24,160 bases of DNA from a virus: positions 1 through 24,160 of IMG/VR virus record IMGVR_UViG_3300042402_001205, one strand, 5' to 3'. A program made the translations under genes and the position numbers. Below are positions 1-5,796 of the stretch, one piece after another. Positions within the stretch are counted from its first letter, which is position 1. Each line of letters starts with the position of its first letter. The notes below the pieces were generated by a model. The model had not been told where the DNA came from. It saw nothing but the letters and a program-made list of their open reading frames with translations, and did no database searches.

Positions 1-234
1 GGTGAGAAGCAAGAGTATTACACCCATGGAAGTCAAACTAAAAAGAATGATCCATCTCTGAAAGAAAAACTTGAAGCATCTAATGCAATGAATATTGATT
101 ACCTTACTGAAAAGTGGGGTAAAGATTGGAGGATTTGTGGTCCAACTGAATTGCCATTTGAGGGTAAAGAACAATTTATTTCTGCAACAACATTTGATTT
201 GGATTTTGTTCGTAGTAAGCACCTAGGATTCTAA
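1..234 (+). CDS. C-terminus of a probable family 2-like glycosyltransferase (5' end outside window)
   Basis: Frame 1 is open from the first base to TAA at 232-234, giving 77 residues of the end of a longer protein. The piece has a Y-x-H-G-S-x-T stretch followed by a basic segment and then N-x-x-Y-L-x-x-K-W-G. That arrangement is common at the C-terminus of family 2-type glycosyltransferases in phages and cyanobacteria, where an asparagine and a KWG motif follow the catalytic domain. No catalytic DxD is inside the window, so the family call rests only on the tail. Such enzymes in cyanophages are thought to decorate virion or host surface glycans. The next gene starts 1 nt after the stop, so the two are probably co-transcribed. 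It could be another protein with a similar tail. Confidence 0.5.
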   Translation, partial: GEKQEYYTHGSQTKKNDPSLKEKLEASNAMNIDYLTEKWGKDWRICGPTELPFEGKEQFISATTFDLDFVRSKHLGF

Positions 235-235
235 T

Positions 236-835
236 ATGAATCAACTATTAAGTGTTAATCCTGAATATAGAAAATCTCAGAGAGTAATCATTGTTGATAA
301 TTTCTATAGAGATCCAGATGCTGTAAGAAAATTTGCTCTAGAGCAAGATTTCTTTGATGATGCTGGATACATTGGCAGGAGAACTCGTAAGCAATTTTTC
401 ATTCCTGGAACAAAAGAAGCATTTGAAGATCTTCTTGGACAACCAATTATCAAGTGGGAAGACCATGGAATGAATGGTCGCTTTCAGCATAATTGGTCTG
501 GGGAAAAACTTGTTTATCACTGCGATGACCAGACTTGGGCTGGTATGGTTTATCTAACACCCGATGCTCCACCACAATGTGGAACTACCATGTGGAGGCA
601 TAAAGAAACTAAGATTCACCATAATTCTCAAATTGATTGGGCAGCAGGTCAAGGTCTTAAAGTCTTTAATCAAAGAACATTTCTTGATAGAACTCCATAT
701 GAACCAGTAGATGTTGCAGGAAATGTCTATAACAGATTAGTTCTTTTTAGTGGTGGAAATATTCACTCAGCATCTGAATATTTTGGAGACTGCCTTCAAA
801 ACTGCCGCTTGTGGCACATGTTCTTTTTTGATTAA
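236..835 (+). CDS. 2OG-Fe(II) oxygenase-like protein (DUF6445 type)
   Basis: A 199-aa soluble protein with the residues expected of a non-haem iron, 2-oxoglutarate-dependent dioxygenase. These are an H-x-D pair at H95/D97, a distal histidine at H177 in a GGNIHSA context, and R191 fourteen residues later, which would bind the 2OG carboxylate. The N-terminal part (VIIVDNFYRDPDAVRKFAL) matches the start of the DUF6445 group found in many cyanophages. The substrate is unknown. In phages these enzymes are proposed to hydroxylate proteins, sugars or nucleobases. The gene begins 1 nt after the upstream glycosyltransferase-like stop, so a role in modifying the same glycan is possible, but this is inference. 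The stop overlaps a TTAAATA late-promoter-like motif serving the next gene. Confidence 0.72.
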   Translation: MNQLLSVNPEYRKSQRVIIVDNFYRDPDAVRKFALEQDFFDDAGYIGRRTRKQFFIPGTKEAFEDLLGQPIIKWEDHGMNGRFQHNWSGEKLVYHCDDQTWAGMVYLTPDAPPQCGTTMWRHKETKIHHNSQIDWAAGQGLKVFNQRTFLDRTPYEPVDVAGNVYNRLVLFSGGNIHSASEYFGDCLQNCRLWHMFFFD

Positions 836-838
836 ATA
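832..838 (+). promoter_or_regulatory. Putative late promoter TTAAATA upstream of glutaredoxin
   Basis: TTAAATA overlaps the stop codon of the oxygenase gene, with 24 nt between it and the glutaredoxin ATG. It differs at one position from CTAAATA, the recurring form of the T4-type late promoter in this window. No -35 element is needed for clamp-dependent late transcription. It is a one-base variant, so confidence is low. Confidence 0.35.
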
Positions 839-862
839 CTTATACAAAAATTATAAAGAAAT

Positions 863-1099
863 ATGAACTTTACAATCTATTCAAAACCAGGTTGTCCATA
901 TTGTGACAAAATTAAAAGCGTAATGAAGTTGACAAAGATGACACATGTGGTGTATACTCTTGACAAGGACTTTACCGCAGAGGAATTTTACTCCGAGTTT
1001 GGTGAGGGGAGTACATTTCCCCAAATTGTTGTTGATGATAAAAAATTAGGAGGATGTACTGATACAGTTAAGTTTTTACAAGAGCAAAAAATTGTTTGA
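863..1099 (+). CDS. nrdC: Glutaredoxin
   Basis: A 78-aa thioredoxin-fold protein with the classic dithiol active site C11-P-Y-C14 near the N-terminus. It also has the T-F-P cis-proline motif (around residues 51-53) and a GGC-T-D glutathione-binding turn near the C-terminus. Its length is normal for a phage or bacterial glutaredoxin. It probably donates electrons to ribonucleotide reductase during phage dNTP synthesis, as T4 NrdC does. No ribonucleotide reductase gene lies in this window, so the partner is elsewhere in the genome or in the host. There is no clear Shine-Dalgarno before the ATG. The stop overlaps the next start by one base (TGATG), which implies translational coupling. Confidence 0.93.
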   Translation: MNFTIYSKPGCPYCDKIKSVMKLTKMTHVVYTLDKDFTAEEFYSEFGEGSTFPQIVVDDKKLGGCTDTVKFLQEQKIV

Positions 1100-1272
1100 T
1101 GGCGGACATAAATAAAGACATCCACATTAATCGTGGAGTTGAATTTATTCTTAATGGAGGAAAAAGAAAGCAACCCAAAGATTTTCATATTATATTCGAG
1201 AAGTTGGTTTGCTTTCTGAGACGGGAAGTAACCATCTACTTTGAGTTTTCCATTAAAGTAAGGAAAAAGTAG
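1099..1272 (+). CDS. Small conserved cyanophage protein (57 aa), unknown function
   Basis: A short ORF whose ATG shares one base with the glutaredoxin stop. The translation begins MADINKDIHINRGVEFILNG and ends in a basic stretch. From memory, a similar small basic protein often follows glutaredoxin in T4-like cyanophages, which supports it as a real gene. It has no transmembrane segment and no motif I recognise. The close overlap suggests it is translated by re-initiation after glutaredoxin. Function unknown. Confidence 0.6.
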   Translation: MADINKDIHINRGVEFILNGGKRKQPKDFHIIFEKLVCFLRREVTIYFEFSIKVRKK

Positions 1273-1294
1273 TAGTTCCCGAGGGAGAAAAACT

Positions 1295-1522
1295 ATGTTA
1301 GCAACTAGTTTAGTTTTCGGTTCTTTTTTAACCGTATTATTTTTTATAGTTGGAATAATGGGAGGATGGGTTGCAAGAGAATATATGATGAACTATCGGG
1401 AAATTCCACGACCTCACCCCGAAATGTTTGATGGACAAGGAAATCTAATTCCAGATGAGGTGATTGCATTTAACTTTGAGAACTATCATGACTACGAAGA
1501 CAACGGCGACGAAGAAGACTGA
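1295..1522 (+). CDS. Small single-pass membrane protein (75 aa)
   Basis: The N-terminal about 27 residues form a strongly hydrophobic segment (ATSLVFGSFLTVLFFIVGIMG) that ends in a positively charged stretch. This predicts one transmembrane helix with the acidic C-terminal half (PEMFDGQGNLIPDEV, then a D/E-rich tail) facing the cytoplasm. A good Shine-Dalgarno (GAGGGAG) lies about 8 nt before the ATG. The 3' end overlaps the next gene by 35 nt in another frame. This looks like a conserved small cyanophage protein often seen beside the DUF6433-like gene. Function unknown; a role at the host membrane is only a guess. Confidence 0.65.
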   Translation: MLATSLVFGSFLTVLFFIVGIMGGWVAREYMMNYREIPRPHPEMFDGQGNLIPDEVIAFNFENYHDYEDNGDEED

Positions 1523-2087
1523 ATCAAAATTTACGGTTAAGAAGGAATCTCCTATTCCCGATCTTCCTTCAAATCCATTTATTTTTGAGATTTTAAGTCT
1601 TGCATGTAAGCAAAAAAGTACAGCAAAAAAGGTAGAAGTACTTCAAAAGTATTCTCATCCTGCTCTGAAGACTCTTTTTATTTGGAACTTTGATGAGACG
1701 GTTGTTTCTATTCTTCCCCCAGGAGATGTACCTTATGCAGGTACTGATGAACAAACTTCATTCAGCGGAACTCTGTCTGGAAAGATTACAGATGCTGTTT
1801 CTAAGATGGGTGAGTTGGGAAGTAGTTCTTTAGGTTCTCAGGACCAGGGACGCTCATCAATTCGTAAGGAATATAATAAGTTTTATAATTTTGTAAAGGG
1901 TGGTAACGATGGATTGAGTTCTCTTCGTAGAGAAACAATGTTTATTAACATTCTTCAAGGTCTTCATCCTCTTGAAGCAGAAATTGTTATTCTTACTAAG
2001 GATAAAAAACTGACAGACAAATACAAACTCACCAGGGAAGTAGTTTCACAAGCTTATCCTGATATTAAGTGGGGAGGTCGTTCGTGA
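1488..2087 (+). CDS. DUF6433-like conserved cyanophage protein (199 aa)
   Basis: A soluble protein of 199 aa when started at the ATG at 1488. An in-frame ATG at 1464 lies deeper inside the upstream gene and adds eight residues (MHLTLRTI) that look like read-through of that gene, so I prefer 1488. The body is mixed alpha, with a central Gly/Ser-rich linker and a C-terminal segment (ETMFINILQGLHPLEAEIV) that I associate with the DUF6433 family of T4-like cyanophages. No catalytic motif is visible. It overlaps the upstream membrane-protein gene by 35 nt and the next gene by 4 nt (GTGA), forming a tight translational cluster. Function unknown. Confidence 0.7.
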   Translation: MTTKTTATKKTESKFTVKKESPIPDLPSNPFIFEILSLACKQKSTAKKVEVLQKYSHPALKTLFIWNFDETVVSILPPGDVPYAGTDEQTSFSGTLSGKITDAVSKMGELGSSSLGSQDQGRSSIRKEYNKFYNFVKGGNDGLSSLRRETMFINILQGLHPLEAEIVILTKDKKLTDKYKLTREVVSQAYPDIKWGGRS

Positions 2088-2437
2088 GTCAGGTTCGTGA
2101 TGTAGTTGAAGAAACCCACAATACGGAAAAGCATATGGACTATTGGACACCAGCAGAAAAAGAAACCTGTAAGTCACGCTATGGTTGTGATATTTTAATT
2201 GAAAATGGTTCATATGCTGATGTCTGTACTAAAGAAGCACCGAATGATGCTTACATCGTAAAGTATATTGTTGATGAGGAAATTTGTTTTGATTTAACTA
2301 GAGGATCACGAATTCGTTTGTTTGATATGTACTGGGACAAGTTTCGTGAAAATCTAAAGAGTATTGACTTTGGGTATGGAAGAATCAATCCAAAGTTATG
2401 GGGTTATCAAGCACCCAAAACCAAAAAGCGAAAGTGA
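2084..2437 (+). CDS. Conserved hypothetical protein (117 aa), GTG start
   Basis: The likely start is GTG at 2084. A Shine-Dalgarno-like GGGGAGG lies about 6 nt upstream, and the codon overlaps the previous stop in the usual GTGA arrangement. The alternative GTG at 2069 would add five residues and lacks a ribosome site. The product has W-x-P-x-E-x-E-x-C and a second cysteine (C-K-S-R-Y-G-C) near the N-terminus and a very basic C-terminal tail (PKTKKRK), which suggests nucleic-acid contact. No family recognised. It ends the first gene cluster, and the following 176 nt are intergenic. Confidence 0.6.
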   Translation: MSQVRDVVEETHNTEKHMDYWTPAEKETCKSRYGCDILIENGSYADVCTKEAPNDAYIVKYIVDEEICFDLTRGSRIRLFDMYWDKFRENLKSIDFGYGRINPKLWGYQAPKTKKRK

Positions 2438-2487
2438 TTTTCTTTTTGGGGTAAAAAATTTCCGCCAAAATTTTTCTTGCGCGAAGG

Positions 2488-2519
2488 TTTTCATAAATCT
2501 TCACGCCTTTTAGTATAAT
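2488..2519 (+). promoter_or_regulatory. Possible sigma70-type promoter, weak -35
   Basis: TATAAT at 2514-2519 is a perfect -10 hexamer in the AT-rich intergenic stretch after the 117-aa gene. The best -35 candidate, TTTTCA at 2488-2493, has a 20-nt spacer, so it is weak. A better promoter lies 70 nt downstream. The two may act in tandem. Confidence 0.35.
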
Positions 2520-2522
2520 AGA

Positions 2523-2538
2523 GATACATTTTTGTATC
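2523..2538 (+). repeat. Short perfect hairpin GATACA-TTTT-TGTATC
   Basis: Six-base perfect inverted repeat with a TTTT loop, just downstream of the -10 at 2514-2519. No T-run follows it, so it is unlikely to be an intrinsic terminator. It would lie at the 5' end of a transcript from the upstream promoter and could protect that end or bind a regulator. Confidence 0.4.
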
Positions 2539-2563
2539 TATTGTTACTATTTCAAAATAAAAC

Positions 2564-2593
2564 TTGACTATATAGTGTGAATAGGGGTATAAT
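2564..2593 (+). promoter_or_regulatory. Sigma70-type promoter TTGACT-N18-TATAAT
   Basis: The -35 TTGACT (2564-2569) and -10 TATAAT (2588-2593) are 18 nt apart. This is one mismatch from consensus and fits an early host-polymerase promoter for the cluster of small genes at 2614-3321. Transcription would begin near 2600, leaving a leader of only about 14 nt. The -10 is flanked by GGGG (2584-2587) and CCCC (2597-2600), making a small inverted repeat across the melting region. Confidence 0.7.
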
Positions 2594-2603
2594 AATCCCC
2601 TAA

Positions 2604-2616
2604 CGTTCATCCTATG
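2604..2616 (+). repeat. Leader repeat copy 1: CGTTCATC next to a start codon
   Basis: CGTTCATC at 2604-2611 followed two bases later by ATG at 2614. The same eight bases occur at 2858-2865, one base before ATG 2867. Both genes lack a Shine-Dalgarno. Confidence 0.5.
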
Positions 2617-2820
2617 ACTAAAGCACTTTTGCTTTTAGCATGGGTTCCACTTCTTTCTATTTCTACGCCTCAACTTGCCAAATCTAATCAAGTGACTATA
2701 AGTTGCGACGCAGCGTGGGAACTAATGGACATCGTTAAAAACGACGATGTAGTAGACCAAAGAAAAGAAGACCGATTGCTATCAGAACTCCGAAAGGACG
2801 TTATAAGACTTAAGTGCTAA
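2614..2820 (+). CDS. Small exported protein with signal peptide (68 aa)
   Basis: The N-terminus has a lysine, a hydrophobic core (ALLLLAWVPLLSIST) and a polar stretch, which together form a likely Sec signal peptide of about 22-25 residues. The mature part would be about 45 residues, charged and helical, with two cysteines (C-D-A-A-W and the C-terminal residue) that could form a disulfide in the periplasm. There is no Shine-Dalgarno, and the start is preceded by CGTTCATC, an element repeated before the gene at 2867. This is the first gene behind a strong early-type promoter, so it is probably expressed early. Similar short signal-peptide proteins occur in cyanophages without known function. 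Confidence 0.6.
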   Translation: MTKALLLLAWVPLLSISTPQLAKSNQVTISCDAAWELMDIVKNDDVVDQRKEDRLLSELRKDVIRLKC

Positions 2821-2857
2821 ACTGAATAGGACGGAAGTAAGCCGACTCGGAACGGAT

Positions 2858-2869
2858 CGTTCATCTATG
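2858..2869 (+). repeat. Leader repeat copy 2: CGTTCATC next to a start codon
   Basis: Second copy of CGTTCATC (2858-2865), one base before ATG 2867. The upstream flank also contains GCCGACT (2841-2847) and GGAACG (2849-2854). The same pair recurs at 3011-3017 and 3021-3026, spanning the end of this gene. Confidence 0.5.
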
Positions 2870-3019
2870 GAAACAATTCTCTGGACTTGCATTGAGGCTC
2901 AAAGACTTATTAGTAATGTAAAACTAAAAATGGATGAGCCTGCAAGATCTGAACTTATTCAGATCTTTAAAGAAGGATCTCCAAGAACTTGTAAATTCAT
3001 AGACGCAAAAGCCGACTGA
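2867..3019 (+). CDS. Small conserved protein (50 aa), unknown function
   Basis: ORF from ATG 2867 to TGA 3019, starting METILWTCIEAQRLI. The composition is that of a normal soluble helical mini-protein with two cysteines, and codon use resembles its neighbours. It is one of a run of very short genes between the promoter at 2564 and the terminator at 3325. No motif recognised. No Shine-Dalgarno; the CGTTCATC element stands in that position. Confidence 0.5.
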   Translation: METILWTCIEAQRLISNVKLKMDEPARSELIQIFKEGSPRTCKFIDAKAD

Positions 3020-3058
3020 AGGAACGCTCTTTAGCCTCAAAATTAAGGAGAAAACCTA

Positions 3059-3223
3059 ATGTCTAAAGTCGTATATCGTGGTGTCGAATATGATACCGCA
3101 GAACGTCCAAATCAAACGTTTAAAATTGAACCCCACGTAGAAATTTATCGTGGTACTATGTTTTACGTTGATGAAAATGGAAACAAACTCTCTATGTCTA
3201 AAACTAAGGGAGGTGCAAAATGA
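3059..3223 (+). CDS. DUF4278-type small protein (54 aa)
   Basis: The product opens with K-V-V-Y-R-G-V-E-Y, the hallmark of the DUF4278 family (YRG-x-x-Y), which is widespread in cyanobacteria and their phages. A second Y-R-G lies at about residues 30-32, as expected for the two-motif architecture. The family has no known function. A strong Shine-Dalgarno (AAGGAGA) lies about 7 nt upstream of the ATG, unlike the two genes before it. The stop overlaps the next start (ATGA). The family supports a cyanobacterial host. Confidence 0.7.
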   Translation: MSKVVYRGVEYDTAERPNQTFKIEPHVEIYRGTMFYVDENGNKLSMSKTKGGAK

Positions 3224-3321
3224 ACACTTACTTCGTTCGCTATCTCAAACTCAAAGCAAAAAAGGAAAAACTCCTTCATAACGCACAACTGAATATGGCG
3301 AAGCAACCACAAGTTGCTTGA
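3220..3321 (+). CDS. Tiny basic protein (33 aa)
   Basis: ATG at 3220 overlaps the stop of the DUF4278 gene by 4 nt, and GGGAGG about 8 nt upstream can serve as ribosome site. The product is rich in Lys/Leu and starts MNTYFVRYLKLKAKKEK. It ends 6 nt before a terminator stem, so it is the last gene of its operon. Comparable tiny basic ORFs sit here in related phages, but at this length coding status is not certain. Confidence 0.45.
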   Translation: MNTYFVRYLKLKAKKEKLLHNAQLNMAKQPQVA

Positions 3322-3324
3322 AGT

Positions 3325-3352
3325 AAAGGAGGGTTGATTCCCTCCTTTTTTT
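3325..3352 (+). terminator. Rho-independent terminator
   Basis: AAAGGAGGG (3325-3333), loop TTGATT, CCCTCCTTT (3340-3348), with a run of seven T's at 3346-3352. This is a strong intrinsic terminator closing the operon of small genes that starts at the 2564-2593 promoter. Confidence 0.9.
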
Positions 3353-3383
3353 ATGTTAAAATATTGAAAGAGAATAGTATCTT

Positions 3384-3557
3384 ATGGATAAAGACAAACT
3401 AAAACTTATTGTCCGTAATCTAGAACTCTTGGTTGATTCTCTGAAAGCAGAAGTTTATTCTGATGTATCTGCATATTCTTATACAAATCCAGAAGTCAGA
3501 AAAAGACCAATGTTAGATTACGACGAAATTTTTGAGGATTCTGATTTAGATGACTAA
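3384..3557 (+). CDS. Small acidic protein (57 aa), unknown function
   Basis: ORF MDKDKLKLIVRNLELLVDSL and onward, ending in an acidic tail (FEDSDLDD). The N-terminal half is an amphipathic helix and the centre is Tyr-rich. It overlaps the next gene by 8 nt, and that one overlaps thyX by 4 nt, so the three are probably one translational unit. I recall a similar small gene upstream of thyX in other cyanophages. No function known. Confidence 0.55.
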   Translation: MDKDKLKLIVRNLELLVDSLKAEVYSDVSAYSYTNPEVRKRPMLDYDEIFEDSDLDD

Positions 3558-3717
3558 TAGGGCAAGAAAAATGATGAAATTGCTCCGTAGATTGATTAAA
3601 CAAGAGCATTTATATTCTGCTGAGCAATTGATTGAAATGAAATCACAATTAAGGATTCTGGAAGAAGAACTTTCAGAACTCGAAGCAAAAACATCAAAAG
3701 GATTTGGAAAGAAATGA
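3550..3717 (+). CDS. Small coiled-coil protein upstream of thyX (55 aa)
   Basis: Starts inside the end of the previous gene and ends in the ATGA that begins thyX. The N-terminus is basic (RARKMMKLLRRLIK). Residues about 25-46 show a heptad pattern (LIEMKSQLRILEEELSELE) that predicts a short coiled coil. It is probably an oligomer or a partner-binding peptide. The position suggests coupling with thyX translation. No family recognised. Confidence 0.55.
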   Translation: MTNRARKMMKLLRRLIKQEHLYSAEQLIEMKSQLRILEEELSELEAKTSKGFGKK

Positions 3718-4352
3718 CAGTAAAACTCATTAGCGTGACCCCAGATGCAGAAAAAACAATGGCATATGTTGCTAGAGTTAGCAACCCTGCGAATCAAGAC
3801 AACGAAAACTATGCCAAGTTGCTTGCTTATTGCATTAAGCATAATCATTGGTCTGTTTTTGAGCAGTCTTTTATGACTCTTGAGATCGAAACAAATCGTG
3901 GTATCGCAGCTCAAATTTTGAGGCACCGTTCTTTCACATATCAAGAATTTTCGCAGCGTTATGCAGATTCTTCTTTGTTGAGCGATTATATTCCTGTACC
4001 TGAACTTCGTCGTCAAGATACCAAGAATCGTCAGAACTCTATTGACGACATTTCTGAGTATGAGAAACTGACTCTACAGAGTAAGATTCAAGACCATTTT
4101 GCACACTCTATGCAACTCTATAAGGAACTTCTTGCTCATGGAGTAGCAAAGGAGTGTGCAAGGTTTGTACTGCCCTTAGCGACGCCTACACGCATTTATA
4201 TGTCGGGATCATGCAGGTCATGGATTCATTATATCAATCTTCGTTCTGCAAATGGAACTCAGAAAGAACACATGGATATTGCTCTTGAGTGTAAGAAAAT
4301 ATTTACCGAACAATTTCCATCAGTCTCAGAAGCGTTAGAGTGGAATAAATAA
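3714..4352 (+). CDS. thyX: FAD-dependent thymidylate synthase ThyX
   Basis: A 212-aa protein with the ThyX signature RHR-x7-S at residues 70-80 (R70-H71-R72 ... S80). It also has the second conserved region near the C-terminus (S-C-R-S-W-I-H-Y-I-N-L-R). ThyX makes dTMP from dUMP with CH2-tetrahydrofolate and FAD/NADPH in the cytoplasm, supplying thymidylate for phage DNA. Marine cyanobacteria and their phages commonly use ThyX instead of ThyA. The length agrees with the family. The start overlaps the previous stop (ATGA). Followed by an ATAAATA late-type motif across its stop codon. Confidence 0.96.
   Translation: MTVKLISVTPDAEKTMAYVARVSNPANQDNENYAKLLAYCIKHNHWSVFEQSFMTLEIETNRGIAAQILRHRSFTYQEFSQRYADSSLLSDYIPVPELRRQDTKNRQNSIDDISEYEKLTLQSKIQDHFAHSMQLYKELLAHGVAKECARFVLPLATPTRIYMSGSCRSWIHYINLRSANGTQKEHMDIALECKKIFTEQFPSVSEALEWNK
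4345..4351 (+). promoter_or_regulatory. Putative late promoter ATAAATA
   Basis: ATAAATA overlapping the thyX stop, with 23 nt between it and the ATG at 4375. It matches the core of the T4 late promoter and would let the following gene be expressed late while thyX is expressed earlier. Confidence 0.5.
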
Positions 4353-4374
4353 TTTTACTCTTAAATGTTCAAAG

Positions 4375-4749
4375 ATGTCTGTCAAATATTCTTGGAAAAT
4401 TCATGCATTGAATTATAATACTGCAGGATTATCTGGTGCAGTTAGTTCTGTAGAATGGATTTACACTGCTACAGAAAAAGTGAATGAAACTACTTTTACT
4501 GCTGATGAAAGAGGTACTCTAGAATTGCCTTCAGCTGCTGAAGATGATTTTACTGAGTATTCTGATTTAACTGAGGAACAAATTATTTCTTGGGTTGAGA
4601 CTTTAATTGGGGAAGAAGAGATTGCGAATAAGCAATTCAGATTATCTTCTATAATTGATGCTCAAAAATCAGCATCAACAACCGAAAAGTATGATACTTT
4701 ACCTTGGGAATCTCAAGAAGTTGTTGATGTGGAAACAGTAGAAGAGTAA
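4375..4749 (+). CDS. DUF7936-like cyanophage protein (124 aa)
   Basis: The N-terminal portion resembles an Ig-like beta domain: Y-S-W-K-I ... W-I-Y-T-A-T ... G-T-L-E-L. It is followed by Y-S-D-L-T-E-E-Q-I-I-S-W-V, and the C-terminal region has an L-P-W motif before an acidic tail. This order is typical of the small cyanophage family listed as DUF7936, with a beta-rich domain, the DLTE motif and LPW. The function is unknown. Its own late-type promoter suggests a virion-associated or late role. It is a free-standing gene with its own leader and no overlap with its neighbours. Confidence 0.65.
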   Translation: MSVKYSWKIHALNYNTAGLSGAVSSVEWIYTATEKVNETTFTADERGTLELPSAAEDDFTEYSDLTEEQIISWVETLIGEEEIANKQFRLSSIIDAQKSASTTEKYDTLPWESQEVVDVETVEE

Positions 4750-4759
4750 AACTTTCATT

Positions 4760-4766
4760 CTAAATA
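4760..4766 (+). promoter_or_regulatory. Putative late promoter CTAAATA
   Basis: CTAAATA, the exact recurring form in this window, with 23 nt between it and ATG 4790. It would transcribe the 82-aa gene and possibly phoH late in infection. Confidence 0.6.
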
Positions 4767-4789
4767 AATTATCTTGATTTCGTAACTTT

Positions 4790-5038
4790 ATGGCGACTTA
4801 TCCTGTTATTAACAAAACCACTGGCGAACAGAAAGAAGTGGAAATGAGTATCCACGCCTGGGACCAGTGGAAAAAAGATAATCCAGATTGGGACAGAGAT
4901 TGGTCTGACCCATCAACTTGTCCTGGCGCTGGAGAAGTTGGTGAGTGGAGGGACAAACTTATCAATCGCAATCCTGGATGGAATGATGTGCTTGCAAAAG
5001 CAGCAAAAGCTCCTGGTTCTACTGTAAAGAAACTCTAA
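4790..5038 (+). CDS. Small conserved phage protein, FmdB-like N-terminus without zinc cysteines (82 aa)
   Basis: Starts M-A-T-Y-P-V-I-N-K-T-T-G-E followed by M-S-I-H and W-x-x-D-N-P-D-W. This is the pattern of small phage proteins related to the FmdB zinc ribbon (short strand, turn, then a helix with ENP/DNP). Only one cysteine (C-P-G-A-G) remains, so a Zn(Cys)4 site cannot form. The rest has G-E-V-G-E-W-R-D and a Trp-rich patch. Such genes are common in cyanophages and pelagiphages; function unknown. Its last base is shared with the phoH start (TAATG). Confidence 0.6.
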   Translation: MATYPVINKTTGEQKEVEMSIHAWDQWKKDNPDWDRDWSDPSTCPGAGEVGEWRDKLINRNPGWNDVLAKAAKAPGSTVKKL

Positions 5039-5796
5039 TGGCAAGAAGAAAAAGAGGCAATGACATCCAACCTATTGGTGTTGGTTTGACTGCAAAGCAA
5101 ATGAAGAGGAGAAAGCCTCTAAGTTCTGATTACTTGGTCGATATTGAACCAATTACAGATAATCAGAAAAAGTTTTTTGATTCCTATCAAGATGAAAAGC
5201 ATTTAGTTGCTTATGGATGTGCTGGAACTGGTAAAACTTTTATTACTCTTTATAATGCTTTAATGGATGTTCTTGATGAAAGAACCCCTTATGAAAAAGT
5301 TTATATCGTTCGTTCTCTTGTAGCAACTCGTGAGATTGGATTCCTTCCTGGATCTCATGAAGATAAAGCAGACATTTACCAGATTCCTTATAAGAATATG
5401 GTGAAGTATATGTTCCAGATGCCTTCTGATGCTGACTTTGAAATGCTCTATGGCAATTTGAAGTCACAAGAAACTATTAAGTTCTGGAGCACTTCATTCC
5501 TCCGTGGAACAACTCTTGATAATGCTATCGTCATTGTTGATGAATTCCAAAATCTAAACTTCCACGAACTCGATTCTATTATTACTCGTGTGGGTGAAAA
5601 TACCAAAATTTGTTTCTGTGGTGATGCTACTCAATCAGACTTGCAAAAAACAAATGAACGTAATGGTATTGTAGATTTTATGAACATCTTGCGTAAAATG
5701 CCTTCTTTTGATATAATTGAATTTGGTGTAGAAGATATTGTTCGTTCTGGACTTGTTAAAGAATACATCATCGCAAAAATGGAAGCAGGTATGTAA
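5038..5796 (+). CDS. phoH: PhoH-like P-loop ATPase
   Basis: A 252-aa protein with Walker A GCAGTGKT at residues 60-67 and Walker B IVIVDE at 164-169, followed by F-Q-N and later F-C-G-D-A-T-Q-S-D (sensor-like). These and the conserved R-S-x-x-A-x-R-E-x-G-x-L-P-G segment define the PhoH family. The cyanophage phoH gene is used as a marker. Its function is debated: a nucleotide hydrolase, probably with RNA-related activity, sometimes linked to phosphate stress. The first about 30 residues are basic. It overlaps its upstream neighbour by 1 nt and the downstream exonuclease by 1 nt (TAATG), so the three genes are coupled. Confidence 0.95.
   Translation: MARRKRGNDIQPIGVGLTAKQMKRRKPLSSDYLVDIEPITDNQKKFFDSYQDEKHLVAYGCAGTGKTFITLYNALMDVLDERTPYEKVYIVRSLVATREIGFLPGSHEDKADIYQIPYKNMVKYMFQMPSDADFEMLYGNLKSQETIKFWSTSFLRGTTLDNAIVIVDEFQNLNFHELDSIITRVGENTKICFCGDATQSDLQKTNERNGIVDFMNILRKMPSFDIIEFGVEDIVRSGLVKEYIIAKMEAGM

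Noticed and set aside
3546-4016. 156-aa minus-strand open frame over thyX
   Set aside because: Opposite to thyX and the coiled-coil gene, with Cys/Phe/Ser-rich composition typical of antisense translation; no ribosome site.
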